Below are positions 1 through 8,916 of a DNA stretch of 64,000 bases, one piece after another. The notes under the pieces are model-generated. The model did no database searches. It was given only the letters and a program-made list of their open reading frames with translations, and was not told the origin of the DNA. This stretch comes from Joostella atrarenae (GTDB taxonomy: Bacteria > Bacteroidota > Bacteroidia > Flavobacteriales > Flavobacteriaceae). Made by a program: the position numbers and the translations under genes. Location: the NCBI RefSeq assembly GCF_021764745.1, contig NZ_JAETXX010000005.1, positions 62,001 through 126,000 on the forward strand, in the 5' to 3' direction. Numbering within the stretch: the first letter of the stretch is position 1; each line of letters starts with the position of its first letter.

Positions 1-1
1 G

Positions 2-97
2 CTACCTTATGAATTAGATGAACTTAGAATTTGGGTTAATCTATATATTCAAGGTAGGCCAGAATTATCAAAATCTTTAATTTATTTCAATCAATAA
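2..97 (+). CDS. 3' end of a truncated gene, unknown product
   Basis: An open frame runs from the left edge for 31 codons to a TAA stop, ending in the residues LIYFNQ. It is followed four bases later by a strong hairpin terminator, which supports it being the true end of a gene. The visible tail is too short to assign to a family. It converges on oxyR. Confidence 0.5.
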   Translation, partial: LPYELDELRIWVNLYIQGRPELSKSLIYFNQ

Positions 98-100
98 TAT

Positions 101-127
101 AAAAGCCACTATTAAGTGGCTTTTTAT
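101..127. terminator. Intrinsic terminator, bidirectional
   Basis: Arms AAAAGCCACT and AGTGGCTTTT form a perfect stem with a four-base ATTA loop, flanked by A and T runs. It sits between the truncated plus-strand gene and the 3' end of oxyR and could serve both. Confidence 0.85.
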
Positions 128-168
128 TTATATAAACTAACAGGTTATACATTCCTTATTGATGTATT

Positions 169-1107
169 TTACTTGTTAATAGGACTTATTATTTTTACGT
201 TTTGGAATGCTATAGCTCCGCGAATTACTCCTGCAATAATGTCTTTTAGAGCATCGGTGATATGCATTTTTAACTCACTTTTATGGTATATTAAGCTTAC
301 CTCTCTTGCTGGATTAGGTTCCGTAAAATAGCGTAAATTCTTTTTCTGATTATCGCTAACATCTAATGTGTGTAAATAAGGTAGTAAAGTCATACCTAAA
401 CCTTCATCAGCAAGCTTCATCATTGTTTCGAAGCTACCACTTTCTAATTGGAAATGGTCATCTTTAAAACCTTTTTTAGATTTACATAAATTTATAACTC
501 CATCTCTAAAACAATGCCCATCTTCTAAAAGGAGAATATCATCAATATCTAAGTCGTTTACACTTATTTTATCTAATTTATTTAATCTGTGATTCTCTGG
601 AATATAAGCTACAAAAGGCTCGTAAAATAAAACTCTTTCTTTTATATTTTCATTCTCAAGAGGAGTTGCAGCAATTGCAGCATCTAAATATCCATCCTCT
701 AGTTTTTCAATTATTGTTTGCGTACTTAATTCTTCAATTTTTAAGTTGACTTTTGGATATTTATTTACAAAGTTTTTTAAAAATAAAGGAAGTAACGTTG
801 GCATCACAGTAGGGATAATTCCTAATCGGTATTCTCCTCCTATAAACCCTTTTTCTTGGTCTACAATATCTTTAATTCGATAAGATTCATTGACAATATT
901 CTTAGCTTGCTCTACAATTTTTTTACCAACTTGAGTGAGTTGGATTGGCTTCTTACTCCTGTCAAAAATTAAAATATCTAGTTCATCTTCTAATTTTTGT
1001 ATTTGCATACTTAAAGTAGGTTGCGTAACAAAACTCTTCTCTGCTGCATGTGTGAAGTTTTGATATTCAGCAACCGATAAAACATATTGTAATTGTGTAA
1101 TTGTCAT
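169..1107 (-). CDS. oxyR: Hydrogen peroxide-sensing LysR-type regulator OxyR
   Basis: This 312-residue LysR-type transcription factor has an N-terminal winged HTH (about residues 1-60, with TQPTLSMQIQKLE as the recognition region) and a substrate-binding-like effector domain. The motif GHCFRDGVINLC places cysteines at residues 199 and 208, the same numbers as the peroxide-sensing disulfide pair of E. coli OxyR. That makes OxyR much more likely than another LysR. It is expected to activate peroxide defence genes when oxidised. No catalase, ahpC or dps gene lies beside it here; the nearest peroxide-related gene is ohr at 32 kb. The ATG start is followed by the LysR-typical MTITQLQY. Confidence 0.93.
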   Translation of the reverse strand: MTITQLQYVLSVAEYQNFTHAAEKSFVTQPTLSMQIQKLEDELDILIFDRSKKPIQLTQVGKKIVEQAKNIVNESYRIKDIVDQEKGFIGGEYRLGIIPTVMPTLLPLFLKNFVNKYPKVNLKIEELSTQTIIEKLEDGYLDAAIAATPLENENIKERVLFYEPFVAYIPENHRLNKLDKISVNDLDIDDILLLEDGHCFRDGVINLCKSKKGFKDDHFQLESGSFETMMKLADEGLGMTLLPYLHTLDVSDNQKKNLRYFTEPNPAREVSLIYHKSELKMHITDALKDIIAGVIRGAIAFQNVKIISPINK

Positions 1108-1123
1108 CCTAAATAATTTATTA

Positions 1124-1131
1124 CAAAGTTA
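1124..1131 (-). promoter_or_regulatory. Candidate -7 box for oxyR
   Basis: The minus strand reads TAACTTTG, an exact match to the Bacteroidetes -7 consensus TAnnTTTG, 17 bases upstream of the oxyR ATG. A second overlapping match (TAGTTTTG) lies just upstream. I do not see a convincing -33 TTG at the usual distance. Confidence 0.45.
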
Positions 1132-1233
1132 CAAAACTATTAGAAAACTTTATAGCGAGATGTATTTTTCATTTGTTCCGCTTATGGGGTCAAGTGTTGA
1201 GATAAGAATATGTATCACCCAAAACATTAATTA

Positions 1234-2565
1234 TTAGATCAATCCTCTAGCTTTAATCTCTAGGTATTTATTTATAGTATCTATGGTAAGATTTTCTGGA
1301 GAAGTAAGAATAGAGTAAATTCCGTATTTTTTTAACTCATTTACAATAAGACGCTTTTCGAAAGCGAATTTTTCGGCAATAACCTTATCATATACTTCTT
1401 GAGTAGAATTTGCTTCTTCTTTTATTAGTGAATCTAATTCCGTATTATCAAAAAATATAATTACTAAAAGATGATTCTTAGCAATAGCTTTTAAATAAGG
1501 AAGTTGTCGATGGAGCGCATCTAAAGTTTCAAAATTTGTATATAAGAATAGGAGACTTCTTTGGTTAATATGAGTTTTTATGTCTCCATAAAGTCTACCA
1601 AAATCACTTTCGAAATAATCAGTTTCTATATTGTAAAGAGTTTCCAGTATAAGATTCATCTGACTATTTCTACGTTCTGCAATTACCGTGTTCTCAACCT
1701 TTTTTGAGAAAGTAAACATTCCTGCTTTATCTTGCTTTTTTAAAACAACATTACTTATTATTAAAGTAGAATTAATAGCATAATCTAATAAACTTAGTCC
1801 GTTAAAAGGCATTTTCATAACACGCCCCTTGTCAATGACAGAATATATAGGTTGTGACTTTTCATCCTGAAACTGATTTACCATCAATTGATTTCTCTTA
1901 GCGGTAGCCTTCCAATTTAGAGTTCTAATATCATCACCTTGAACATATTCTTTAATCTGTTCAAACTCCATGGTATGCCCAATTCTACGGATTTTTTTTA
2001 TTCCGTACTGATGCAAACTATTTGAAAAAGCCATTAAATCGTACTTTTTAAGCTGTAAAAATGCAGGATATGTTGGCACCATTGTATTTTCAGAAAACCG
2101 ATAGCGTTTACTTGTAAAGCCTATAAAACTTGAGATATAAATATTTAATTTCCCAAAATAGTATTCTCCACGTTCGGTAGGTCTTAATTCATATTTTAAG
2201 ATTACTTTTTCTGATGGTTTTAAAGCTTTTGAAATTTTAAAATCTCTGATTTGAAACTGTGCTGGAATTTCATCTATTACAATTGCATTTACTGAGAAAT
2301 TATACTGATTTTCTAATGTTATATGTACTGTGTTTTTGTCTCCATTAGAAAATTTATCTGGAGTTTCTCTAGAGGCAATCAGTCCTTTTTTTACGAAGAA
2401 AAGAATAAGAATATCTAAAATAAAAAATACTATAAAGCTAAATAATACTATTTGCGAAATAAAAAATAACCACTCTAAAATAAAACTCAATAGAAATAGG
2501 ACTACTATTCCTGAAGCGAAATAGTAGAACCTGTTTTCAATATATAATTGTTTTATAAGTTTCAT
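1234..2565 (-). CDS. DUF58 domain protein (vWA-like), membrane anchored
   Basis: This is a 443-residue DUF58 protein. Two hydrophobic segments lie in the first 60 residues, followed by a beta-rich region. The family signature YVQGDDIRTLNWKATAKR and a C-terminal von Willebrand A-like fold follow. The longest frame begins at a TTG nine bases upstream; I chose the ATG at 2565 (MKLIKQ). DUF58 proteins usually pair with MoxR ATPases, and the moxR gene ends 56 bases upstream here. The family's role is poorly defined; it probably acts as the vWA partner or client adaptor of the MoxR chaperone. This is the last gene of a six-gene minus-strand operon. Confidence 0.9.
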   Translation of the reverse strand: MKLIKQLYIENRFYYFASGIVVLFLLSFILEWLFFISQIVLFSFIVFFILDILILFFVKKGLIASRETPDKFSNGDKNTVHITLENQYNFSVNAIVIDEIPAQFQIRDFKISKALKPSEKVILKYELRPTERGEYYFGKLNIYISSFIGFTSKRYRFSENTMVPTYPAFLQLKKYDLMAFSNSLHQYGIKKIRRIGHTMEFEQIKEYVQGDDIRTLNWKATAKRNQLMVNQFQDEKSQPIYSVIDKGRVMKMPFNGLSLLDYAINSTLIISNVVLKKQDKAGMFTFSKKVENTVIAERRNSQMNLILETLYNIETDYFESDFGRLYGDIKTHINQRSLLFLYTNFETLDALHRQLPYLKAIAKNHLLVIIFFDNTELDSLIKEEANSTQEVYDKVIAEKFAFEKRLIVNELKKYGIYSILTSPENLTIDTINKYLEIKARGLI

Positions 2566-2621
2566 GTTTAGCAAATACGTGTTTTTTTAAATTTATTTTG
2601 ATCCTTTTGAACTCTATTTAG

Positions 2622-3656
2622 CTATCTTGGAATTTCTATAGTTTGGATTAATTGATTTACAATTTGCTTAGCAGTAATTCCTTCCATCTCTCTTTCAGGA
2701 GTTATTATAATTCGATGCTGAATTACAGGTAGCGCCACTTTTTTAATGTCTTCAGGAGTTACAAAATCTCTTCCGTTTATTGCTGCAAAAGCTTTAGAAG
2801 CCTTTAATATAGCAATAGATGCTCTAGGGGAAGCTCCCATGTATAGAAACTCATTGTTTCTTGTTTGATGAATTATCTCTGCGATATATTTGATGAGATT
2901 AGGTTCTATGATAATTTCATTTACTAATTGCTGATATTTTATGACTTGTTCTTCAGTAAGGAAAGAGTTTACCTTATCTATTTTTTTATTTTCTTTAAGC
3001 TGATGCTCTCTTAAAATAATATCTACCTCTTCTTCTAAAGAGGGATAAGTAATGTCAATTTTGAATAAAAAGCGATCTAATTGCGCCTCTGGAAGTCTAT
3101 AAGTTCCTTCTTGCTCTATAGGGTTTTGCGTGGCTAGAACCATAAAAGGAGGGGTTAATATATAACGAGTACCATCCATAGTTATTTGCTTTTCTTCCAT
3201 TACTTCAAAGAGAGCAGCTTGTGTTTTTGCAGGAGCCCTATTTATCTCATCGATTAAAAGCATATTTGTAAAAACAGGTCCTTTTTTAAACTCAAATTCA
3301 GATTTTTTAAGGTCAAAAATAGATGTTCCAAGAATATCAGAAGGCATTAGATCTGGAGTAAATTGTATCCTGCTAAAATCTACTGTTAGTGTTTTTGCTA
3401 GCAATTTTGCTGTAATTGTTTTTGCAACGCCAGGCACACCTTCAATTAATACATGTCCGTTTGCTAATAATGCAGTAAGGAGCATATCAATCATGTGTTT
3501 CTGACCAACAATTACTTTTCCTAGTTCCGTTTTTATGTTGCTTATAGCTTCCTGTAACTCTGTTAGATCAACTCTATTTTTAAAAGCTAAATCTTCATTT
3601 TGTGAAGCTTGCTCTTTATTTTGATCCTCTGCTTGATTTTCTAATGGTGTATCCAT
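2622..3656 (-). CDS. MoxR-family AAA+ ATPase
   Basis: This 344-residue AAA_3 protein has a Walker A-type loop (GVPGVAKT), a Walker B (LLIDEINR), sensor-1 (ATQNPIEQEGTY) and an arginine-finger region (RLPEAQLDRF), with an AAA lid at the C-terminus. MoxR ATPases act as chaperones that mature or activate partner complexes, usually with vWA-type proteins. The acidic, Gln-rich first 25 residues look unstructured. It sits three bases from the DUF4350 gene and upstream of the DUF58 gene in the same operon, the classic arrangement. Confidence 0.95.
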   Translation of the reverse strand: MDTPLENQAEDQNKEQASQNEDLAFKNRVDLTELQEAISNIKTELGKVIVGQKHMIDMLLTALLANGHVLIEGVPGVAKTITAKLLAKTLTVDFSRIQFTPDLMPSDILGTSIFDLKKSEFEFKKGPVFTNMLLIDEINRAPAKTQAALFEVMEEKQITMDGTRYILTPPFMVLATQNPIEQEGTYRLPEAQLDRFLFKIDITYPSLEEEVDIILREHQLKENKKIDKVNSFLTEEQVIKYQQLVNEIIIEPNLIKYIAEIIHQTRNNEFLYMGASPRASIAILKASKAFAAINGRDFVTPEDIKKVALPVIQHRIIITPEREMEGITAKQIVNQLIQTIEIPR

Positions 3657-3659
3657 GGC

Positions 3660-4856
3660 TTATTTTTTCTGATAGAATTTTTCAATGAGTTTATTTAAAT
3701 CGATTAAATTTTCTTCTGTACAATTAGACTTGTCTTTTATTGAAAGTATGTAATCGATTAGTTTTTTTACTTTTTCTTCTTTAACGCCAGATTTTAATGA
3801 AAACTGATGTATGAATTTCTCATCCAATAACGCAGTATTTAGATGATAATCACGGCGTATTTTTTCAAAGAAATAAGTGATTTTTTTATCTATTATATTA
3901 TTGTGATCCTTAGATTCATAATAAAGGTTTGCAACTGTTTTTGTAAACTGGACGGTTGTGTTTTGTAATGGTGTTATGATTGAAATTGCACGTTGCCTTC
4001 TTTTAGCGTTGAAAAGCATAAATGTAATAATAAAAAATACGGCTAATAACCATGCCCATTTTAAAGCGGGTTTTGAAAATATATACCGCAGGGGAGAGTC
4101 AGAAATATAATTCCCTTGTTTGAAATCAGAATCAAATAAAACTGTTCCGTCTGGTAAGTATGATAAAACATCCGTTACATATTTATAATTATCACCTTTT
4201 AAAAGATAGTAATTTGTAAAGGCATACGGTTGTGTATGCAGAAGGATAGCTCCCTTTTTGTATTTTATTTTGACAAAATTAATATGTGTGTCTTCAAAAT
4301 CTTGATACCCTAAAACAGTTGTGGTTTCTTTATTTAATTTTTTGAAATAATAATTACTTCTTCCTTTAGTATCAGTAATAGAATCGCCCTTGAAAGCATT
4401 ATTGGCCAATCTAAATTTAGCACTTCCTTGAAAGCTATATTTATTATCAATTACAAATTGAAGTGAGTCTTGCAAGATTTCAGGAAATCCTTCCGAAGCT
4501 ATAAAAAGGGTATTCCCTTCCGCAGCAAAATTTAAAAGCTTTTCTATAGAAACTTGGTCAACATTAAAGCTTGGTTTTATCTTTATATAACTCCCTTTGA
4601 CATTATAAATATCTTCATCCCAATTATAATGATCTTCTAAGAATTCATAGGCAGTTTCATGTAAATCTATAATAGAATCGTTAGGGAATTGCGTTGGCAA
4701 CTCATCACGAAAAACTTTTATTCCAAAGGGGATTGCATCTTTTTCACTAAAACTAGGCGTCCAATCAATAGGTTTAGGCCTAGAAGCTTCAAAAGCAATA
4801 GCTCCAATGAAAAGGAGTGTTAATATGGCGATATATATTTTTAGTGTTTTGTTCAT
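3660..4856 (-). CDS. DUF4350 domain membrane protein
   Basis: A 398-residue protein. It has an N-terminal membrane segment (about residues 5-22), an extracytoplasmic domain typical of DUF4350 (includes FGIKVFRDELPTQFPND and a LNFAAEGNTLFIASEG stretch), a second membrane segment near residues 263-282 and a charged cytoplasmic tail. DUF4350 genes recur between DUF4129 and moxR in Bacteroidota, as here. It overlaps the upstream DUF4129 gene by four bases (ATGA-type coupling), implying co-translation. The molecular function is unknown. Confidence 0.85.
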   Translation of the reverse strand: MNKTLKIYIAILTLLFIGAIAFEASRPKPIDWTPSFSEKDAIPFGIKVFRDELPTQFPNDSIIDLHETAYEFLEDHYNWDEDIYNVKGSYIKIKPSFNVDQVSIEKLLNFAAEGNTLFIASEGFPEILQDSLQFVIDNKYSFQGSAKFRLANNAFKGDSITDTKGRSNYYFKKLNKETTTVLGYQDFEDTHINFVKIKYKKGAILLHTQPYAFTNYYLLKGDNYKYVTDVLSYLPDGTVLFDSDFKQGNYISDSPLRYIFSKPALKWAWLLAVFFIITFMLFNAKRRQRAISIITPLQNTTVQFTKTVANLYYESKDHNNIIDKKITYFFEKIRRDYHLNTALLDEKFIHQFSLKSGVKEEKVKKLIDYILSIKDKSNCTEENLIDLNKLIEKFYQKK

Positions 4857-5602
4857 TTCTTAACCGATTTTATGAGGGTTTCAAAACGAACAGCTGCATT
4901 TTTATAGGCGGCTTCTTCAATAGGGAATTCTCCGTACCAGATATAATTGTAAAGGTAAGAGGAATATGAAAATTTAGACTTTAGAGTCTTGTCGTCAATT
5001 TCATTTATATAATCGCTATTTGTTTTTTCAGCGTCATAATGTATGTGCTCTCCATCAGACAATTCTTTTAAAAGCCATAAATAATAATAACGAACCGCTA
5101 GGCGATAGTTTTCGTCATTATAAGCTTGCGCTATTAATTTTTCAAAATCTGTAGTATGAAGATTGGCTTCCACATCGTGGATGTTTAATGCTTTTTTATC
5201 AGAATATCTTCCAAAAACCCAATTCCCTTCTTTATTTAAAATCGCTTTTACGATGATATAGATTACAAATAAAAATATCAGAAGATAAATAACTCTAGAA
5301 ATGATAGTTACCAGTTGTTCCGCTTCAATATCATCGTTTAGTTTAAAGAGATCATTAATAAGATCAGTAAACCATTTTTTTAACCTTGAAAACCAACCAT
5401 TGGGATTGGTTTCAGATTCGTAATTGTATCTGTCAGAAGTATACTTTTCTTTAAAATTAGCTTCATAATTCCGCTTATCTATTGTGGTATTATAATCGAC
5501 TTTTAAAGAATCTTCAGCTTTAATTTTTTGTAAGGAATTTTGCCCATAACCAAAAGTTATAGAAAGATAAATAAGAAAGAAAAATATCTTTTTGAGGTGC
5601 AT
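4853..5602 (-). CDS. DUF4129 domain protein
   Basis: A 249-residue protein. It starts with a signal peptide (MHLKKIFFFLIYLSITFGYGQ), has one membrane segment near residues 100-125, and ends in the DUF4129-like region that includes AVRYYYLWLLKELS and YNYIWYGEFPI. DUF4129 proteins are partners of unknown function in MoxR/DUF58 loci and resemble the C-terminal part of some transglutaminase-like proteins. It lies one base from the upstream membrane protein gene and overlaps the downstream DUF4350 gene. Confidence 0.85.
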   Translation of the reverse strand: MHLKKIFFFLIYLSITFGYGQNSLQKIKAEDSLKVDYNTTIDKRNYEANFKEKYTSDRYNYESETNPNGWFSRLKKWFTDLINDLFKLNDDIEAEQLVTIISRVIYLLIFLFVIYIIVKAILNKEGNWVFGRYSDKKALNIHDVEANLHTTDFEKLIAQAYNDENYRLAVRYYYLWLLKELSDGEHIHYDAEKTNSDYINEIDDKTLKSKFSYSSYLYNYIWYGEFPIEEAAYKNAAVRFETLIKSVKK

Positions 5603-5603
5603 A

Positions 5604-6542
5604 TTAATAACTTCCTATTTCGTCGATTTCGCTTTTGGTATTAATATTTTCGATGTCCTCTTTCAAGCTGAAAAATATGATACTCTGATTCATCTGTAAA
5701 ATGGTAGTAAGAATTATGTTCACAAAAAATGCAACCATATAAACGGCAGTCAACATAGTAATAATTGTCATAGATTGGTCTGTAGTATTCATATTAGAAG
5801 CTTCTTCTGCACCTAAAACTAAAGAGCCCATGGCAAAGGAATATGGAATTAAAGTAACAATACCTTGTACCACTTGAATCATGATATAAAATAAAGCCAC
5901 GCAGCCATTAGCAGCCCAGAAGTTCTTAAAAGAAAGATTAAAACCATAAGAAAAACACTCGAAAACTCCTTTGTTTGTCTGTAAATATGTGATGAATGCG
6001 ATATAATAAAATTGTGATAACCAAGCTACAGCAATTAGTAGAAGTGGAATTCCAATGATTGTAATAGTTAAAATCACGATAATAAGACCTAAGGCCATAA
6101 ACAAAGGAATCGCGATTAAAATTCCTGCAAGCAGGAAGGTAAATATTTTTCCTAAATTAGATTTTAAAGCGTCAACGATATCATTTTTAGAGAAATTACT
6201 GCCTTTATTTTTTTCATATAAAAGAAAATAAAGAGGTGTGTAGGCATAATTTACAATTCCCAATAGTAACGCTATTATTACAAATAGAAAACCAAATATA
6301 GCTAAGACTCCTAGATTTTGGTCTAGGTAGTTGGTTAGAGAGTTACCTCCGTCTCCAAAAGTATCTGAGAAAATTACATTAGTATAGAATCGAGAAAAGA
6401 AAAACATCATTACTAAAAGAATAATGATTAAGATTCCATTTATTATAAAGTAGTTTTTATAAAAATGTTTTCCGTTTTCTTTAAGGAACGTAAATGTGTC
6501 TGAAAAATAATCGCCAAAAGTTCTAGATTTATATAGCTGCAT
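5604..6542 (-). CDS. Multi-pass membrane protein of the MoxR/DUF58 operon
   Basis: A 312-residue integral membrane protein with about six hydrophobic helices (near residues 32-52, 75-98, 130-175, 205-230 and 260-285). The N-terminus KSRTFGDYFSDTFTFLKENGKHFYKNY resembles the glycerophosphoryl diester phosphodiesterase membrane-domain/DUF975-like architecture seen in these loci. I do not recognise a catalytic motif. It overlaps the upstream SpoIIM-like gene by 14 bases and is adjacent to the DUF4129 gene, so it belongs to the same operon. Confidence 0.75.
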   Translation of the reverse strand: MQLYKSRTFGDYFSDTFTFLKENGKHFYKNYFIINGILIIILLVMMFFFSRFYTNVIFSDTFGDGGNSLTNYLDQNLGVLAIFGFLFVIIALLLGIVNYAYTPLYFLLYEKNKGSNFSKNDIVDALKSNLGKIFTFLLAGILIAIPLFMALGLIIVILTITIIGIPLLLIAVAWLSQFYYIAFITYLQTNKGVFECFSYGFNLSFKNFWAANGCVALFYIMIQVVQGIVTLIPYSFAMGSLVLGAEEASNMNTTDQSMTIITMLTAVYMVAFFVNIILTTILQMNQSIIFFSLKEDIENINTKSEIDEIGSY

Positions 6543-7506
6543 ATGCTTTAGTTAGTTTTTTATATACAATTCTTGGGTAAATTAAATAGTAGAATGAAAT
6601 AATACTAAGTGTAATTAAAATAATTCCTATTGATAAAAAGTGAGGCATGGTATCAGAATATCTAGTTACAAAACCTTCTAGAAACCCTGCTGATATTGTA
6701 AAGGGAAAAGTGCTGATTAATATTTTTACTCCATTTTTGACGCCAATTTTAAAGGATTCTATTCTAGAGAAAGTTTTAGGAAATAGAATGCTAGCTCCTA
6801 GTAAAAGTCCTGCTGCGCCTTCAATTACAATTGCAAAAATCTCCATAGCTCCATGGATCCAAATCCCACGAACACTTTCCCAAAATACCCCTTCTTGTTG
6901 AAACATATATTGAAAAGCTCCAAGCATGATTCCGTTACTCATAAGTACCCAGCCCGTTCCTAAGCCTCCAAAAATGCCATATATAAACGATTTTATACCT
7001 ACAAAAAGATTATTAAAGGTAATAGCTATAAAACCACCCCAATTACTTCCAGTTTTATAAATAGCTACTGGATCTCCTTTTTGAATGTTTTCAATGGTTC
7101 GATTAACATAATCTTCACCGAGAATAAGTCGTACAAAAGTATCATCATTAGCAGCAGAGATTACTCCAATAGTAACAAAGCAGAAAAAGATAATAAATGC
7201 ATAGGCAATATACCTTCGGTATTCATAGACAACAAGTGGAACTTCTGTTTTCCAAAAAGAAAGTATTCTATTAGTATCTTGCCTTTTTGTTTTATAAATT
7301 TTTTGAAATGCTTTTGCAGCAAGCTGATTTAGATATTTAATTATTTTACTTTTGGGGTAATAAGTTTGCGCAAAAGAAAGGTCATTAATCAAATGTATGT
7401 ATTGAGAAGCTAGATCGTCAGGATCTTTAAATTGATTATGAAAAATAGCTTTTTCAAAGCTCAGCCATTTTTCTTTATTTTGTTTAATAAATGCAACTTC
7501 TCTCAT
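6529..7506 (-). CDS. Stage II sporulation protein M-like (SpoIIM/DUF95) membrane protein
   Basis: A 325-residue protein. It has a soluble N-terminal helical part (REVAFIKQNKEKWLSFEKAI, DLASQYIHLINDLSFAQTYYPKS) and then five or six membrane helices. The conserved SpoIIM core is visible in GIFGGLGTGWVLMSNGIMLGAFQ and WIHGAMEIFAIVIEGAAGLLLG. In Firmicutes SpoIIM works in engulfment with SpoIID/SpoIIP, but this genome shows no sporulation context, so the protein probably has a general envelope role. It is the first gene of the operon, with a divergent RDD gene starting 30 bases away. Confidence 0.9.
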   Translation of the reverse strand: MREVAFIKQNKEKWLSFEKAIFHNQFKDPDDLASQYIHLINDLSFAQTYYPKSKIIKYLNQLAAKAFQKIYKTKRQDTNRILSFWKTEVPLVVYEYRRYIAYAFIIFFCFVTIGVISAANDDTFVRLILGEDYVNRTIENIQKGDPVAIYKTGSNWGGFIAITFNNLFVGIKSFIYGIFGGLGTGWVLMSNGIMLGAFQYMFQQEGVFWESVRGIWIHGAMEIFAIVIEGAAGLLLGASILFPKTFSRIESFKIGVKNGVKILISTFPFTISAGFLEGFVTRYSDTMPHFLSIGIILITLSIISFYYLIYPRIVYKKLTKAYAAI

Positions 7507-7536
7507 GTAGAATAAAAGTTTAAATTAAGGAAGAAA

Positions 7537-8280
7537 ATGTCAGAGTTACAAATTAACACCACACAAAATGTAAACATAATGTTTACGCCAGCTTCGGTAG
7601 GGGAGCGTATTCTGGCATATGCAACAGATTTCTTGATTAAAATAGCATATGTATCGACAATAGGATATTTTATTTTTTACTTAACAGGACTCTGGGATTA
7701 TATGCGATCTCTAGACGATTGGTCGCAAATGGCACTTATAATTTTATTTTTACTTCCTGTAATTTTTTACACTTTACTGTTCGAATCTCTTCTAGAAGGG
7801 CAAACGATTGGTAAAAGGGTGTTCAAGATAAAAGTGGTAAAAATTGATGGTTATCAAGCTTCTTTTTCTGATTATGTAGTACGTTGGTTGTTTAGAGTTA
7901 TAGATATTAATATGATGTCTGGGATTGTAGCATTAATTAGTATAATTGTAAGTAATAAGAGTCAGCGATTAGGAGATATTACAGCAGGTACTTCTGTGAT
8001 TACTTTGAAGGATAAAGTAACAATGAATCAAACTATTCTAATGGATCTTGCTGAAGATTATAAGCCAACCTATCCTTTGGTGATTAAATTATCTGACAAT
8101 GATGCAAGAATTATAAAAGACACATACGAAACTGCTAGAAAAGCATCGGATCATAAAACGATGCAAAAGCTAAAAGATAGAATAGAGAAAGTAACAGGAA
8201 TAGAGTCCGTTCACAATAATACACATGCGTTTGTGAAAACTGTTTTAAAGGATTATAATTACTATACACAACACATGTAA
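7537..8280 (+). CDS. RDD family membrane protein
   Basis: A 247-residue RDD protein. The family domain covers about residues 18-155, with ASVGERILAYATDFLIKIAY (the R-D signature), membrane helices and GQTIGKRVFKIKVV. A hydrophilic C-terminal tail of about 85 residues follows. Some RDD proteins have been linked to ion transport, but the role here is not evident. It diverges from the SpoIIM-like gene across 30 bases, which fits RDD genes commonly accompanying DUF58/MoxR/SpoIIM blocks. Its stop overlaps the start of the next gene by one base. Confidence 0.9.
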   Translation: MSELQINTTQNVNIMFTPASVGERILAYATDFLIKIAYVSTIGYFIFYLTGLWDYMRSLDDWSQMALIILFLLPVIFYTLLFESLLEGQTIGKRVFKIKVVKIDGYQASFSDYVVRWLFRVIDINMMSGIVALISIIVSNKSQRLGDITAGTSVITLKDKVTMNQTILMDLAEDYKPTYPLVIKLSDNDARIIKDTYETARKASDHKTMQKLKDRIEKVTGIESVHNNTHAFVKTVLKDYNYYTQHM

Positions 8281-8903
8281 TGTTTTATTATATAATAGAT
8301 TTATTAGGAACTATTGCCTTCACAATTTCGGGAGTAATGGTTGCTATGAATAAACGTCTCGACCCATTCGGGATTTTTATTATTGGATTTGTAACCGCAT
8401 TAGGAGGAGGAACGATAAGAGATGTATTATTGGGGATAAAACCAGTAACATGGCTTATAAATTCCACCTATATGTATGTGGTAATGGGAACTGTTTTATT
8501 TGCTGTTATTTTTCGAGATAAGTTAAAGTATTTTAATAAGTCTTTATTTCTGTTTGATACAATCGGAATAGGTTTATATACTGTTGTAGGATTAGAAAAA
8601 GGAGTCGCTGCTGGATTACACCCCATTATGTGTATAGCTTTAGGAACTGTGAGTGCTTGTTTTGGAGGGGTTTTGCGGGATATTTTATGCAATGAAATAC
8701 CTGTAATATTTAGAAGAAAAGAAATTTATGCAACTGTGTGTATATTAGGTGGAGTAACTTATTTTATATTAAAATTTTTCTCTATAGAAAGTAATATAGC
8801 ATTTGCTATTCCTATTATAGTAGTTATTGTTGTTCGACTTTTGGCTGTGAAATATGGATTAAAACTTCCTTCAGTTTACAAAGATGAGGTAGACGACGTA
8901 TGA
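8280..8903 (+). CDS. Trimeric intracellular cation (TRIC)-type channel, UPF0126/YadS family
   Basis: A 207-residue protein with about seven membrane helices in two repeated halves. Each half carries the family signature: GGGTIRDVLLG near residues 42-52 and FGGVLRDILC near residues 128-137. Prokaryotic TRIC homologues form monovalent cation channels. The gene starts on the last base of the RDD stop codon, so the two are translationally coupled. Function is assigned by family resemblance. Confidence 0.88.
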   Translation: MFYYIIDLLGTIAFTISGVMVAMNKRLDPFGIFIIGFVTALGGGTIRDVLLGIKPVTWLINSTYMYVVMGTVLFAVIFRDKLKYFNKSLFLFDTIGIGLYTVVGLEKGVAAGLHPIMCIALGTVSACFGGVLRDILCNEIPVIFRRKEIYATVCILGGVTYFILKFFSIESNIAFAIPIIVVIVVRLLAVKYGLKLPSVYKDEVDDV

Positions 8904-8916
8904 TAAAAACTTATTG

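Noticed and set aside
6529-7506. SpoIIM-like gene as evidence of sporulation
   Set aside because: SpoIIM-like proteins occur widely in non-spore-formers, and no other sporulation gene is present.
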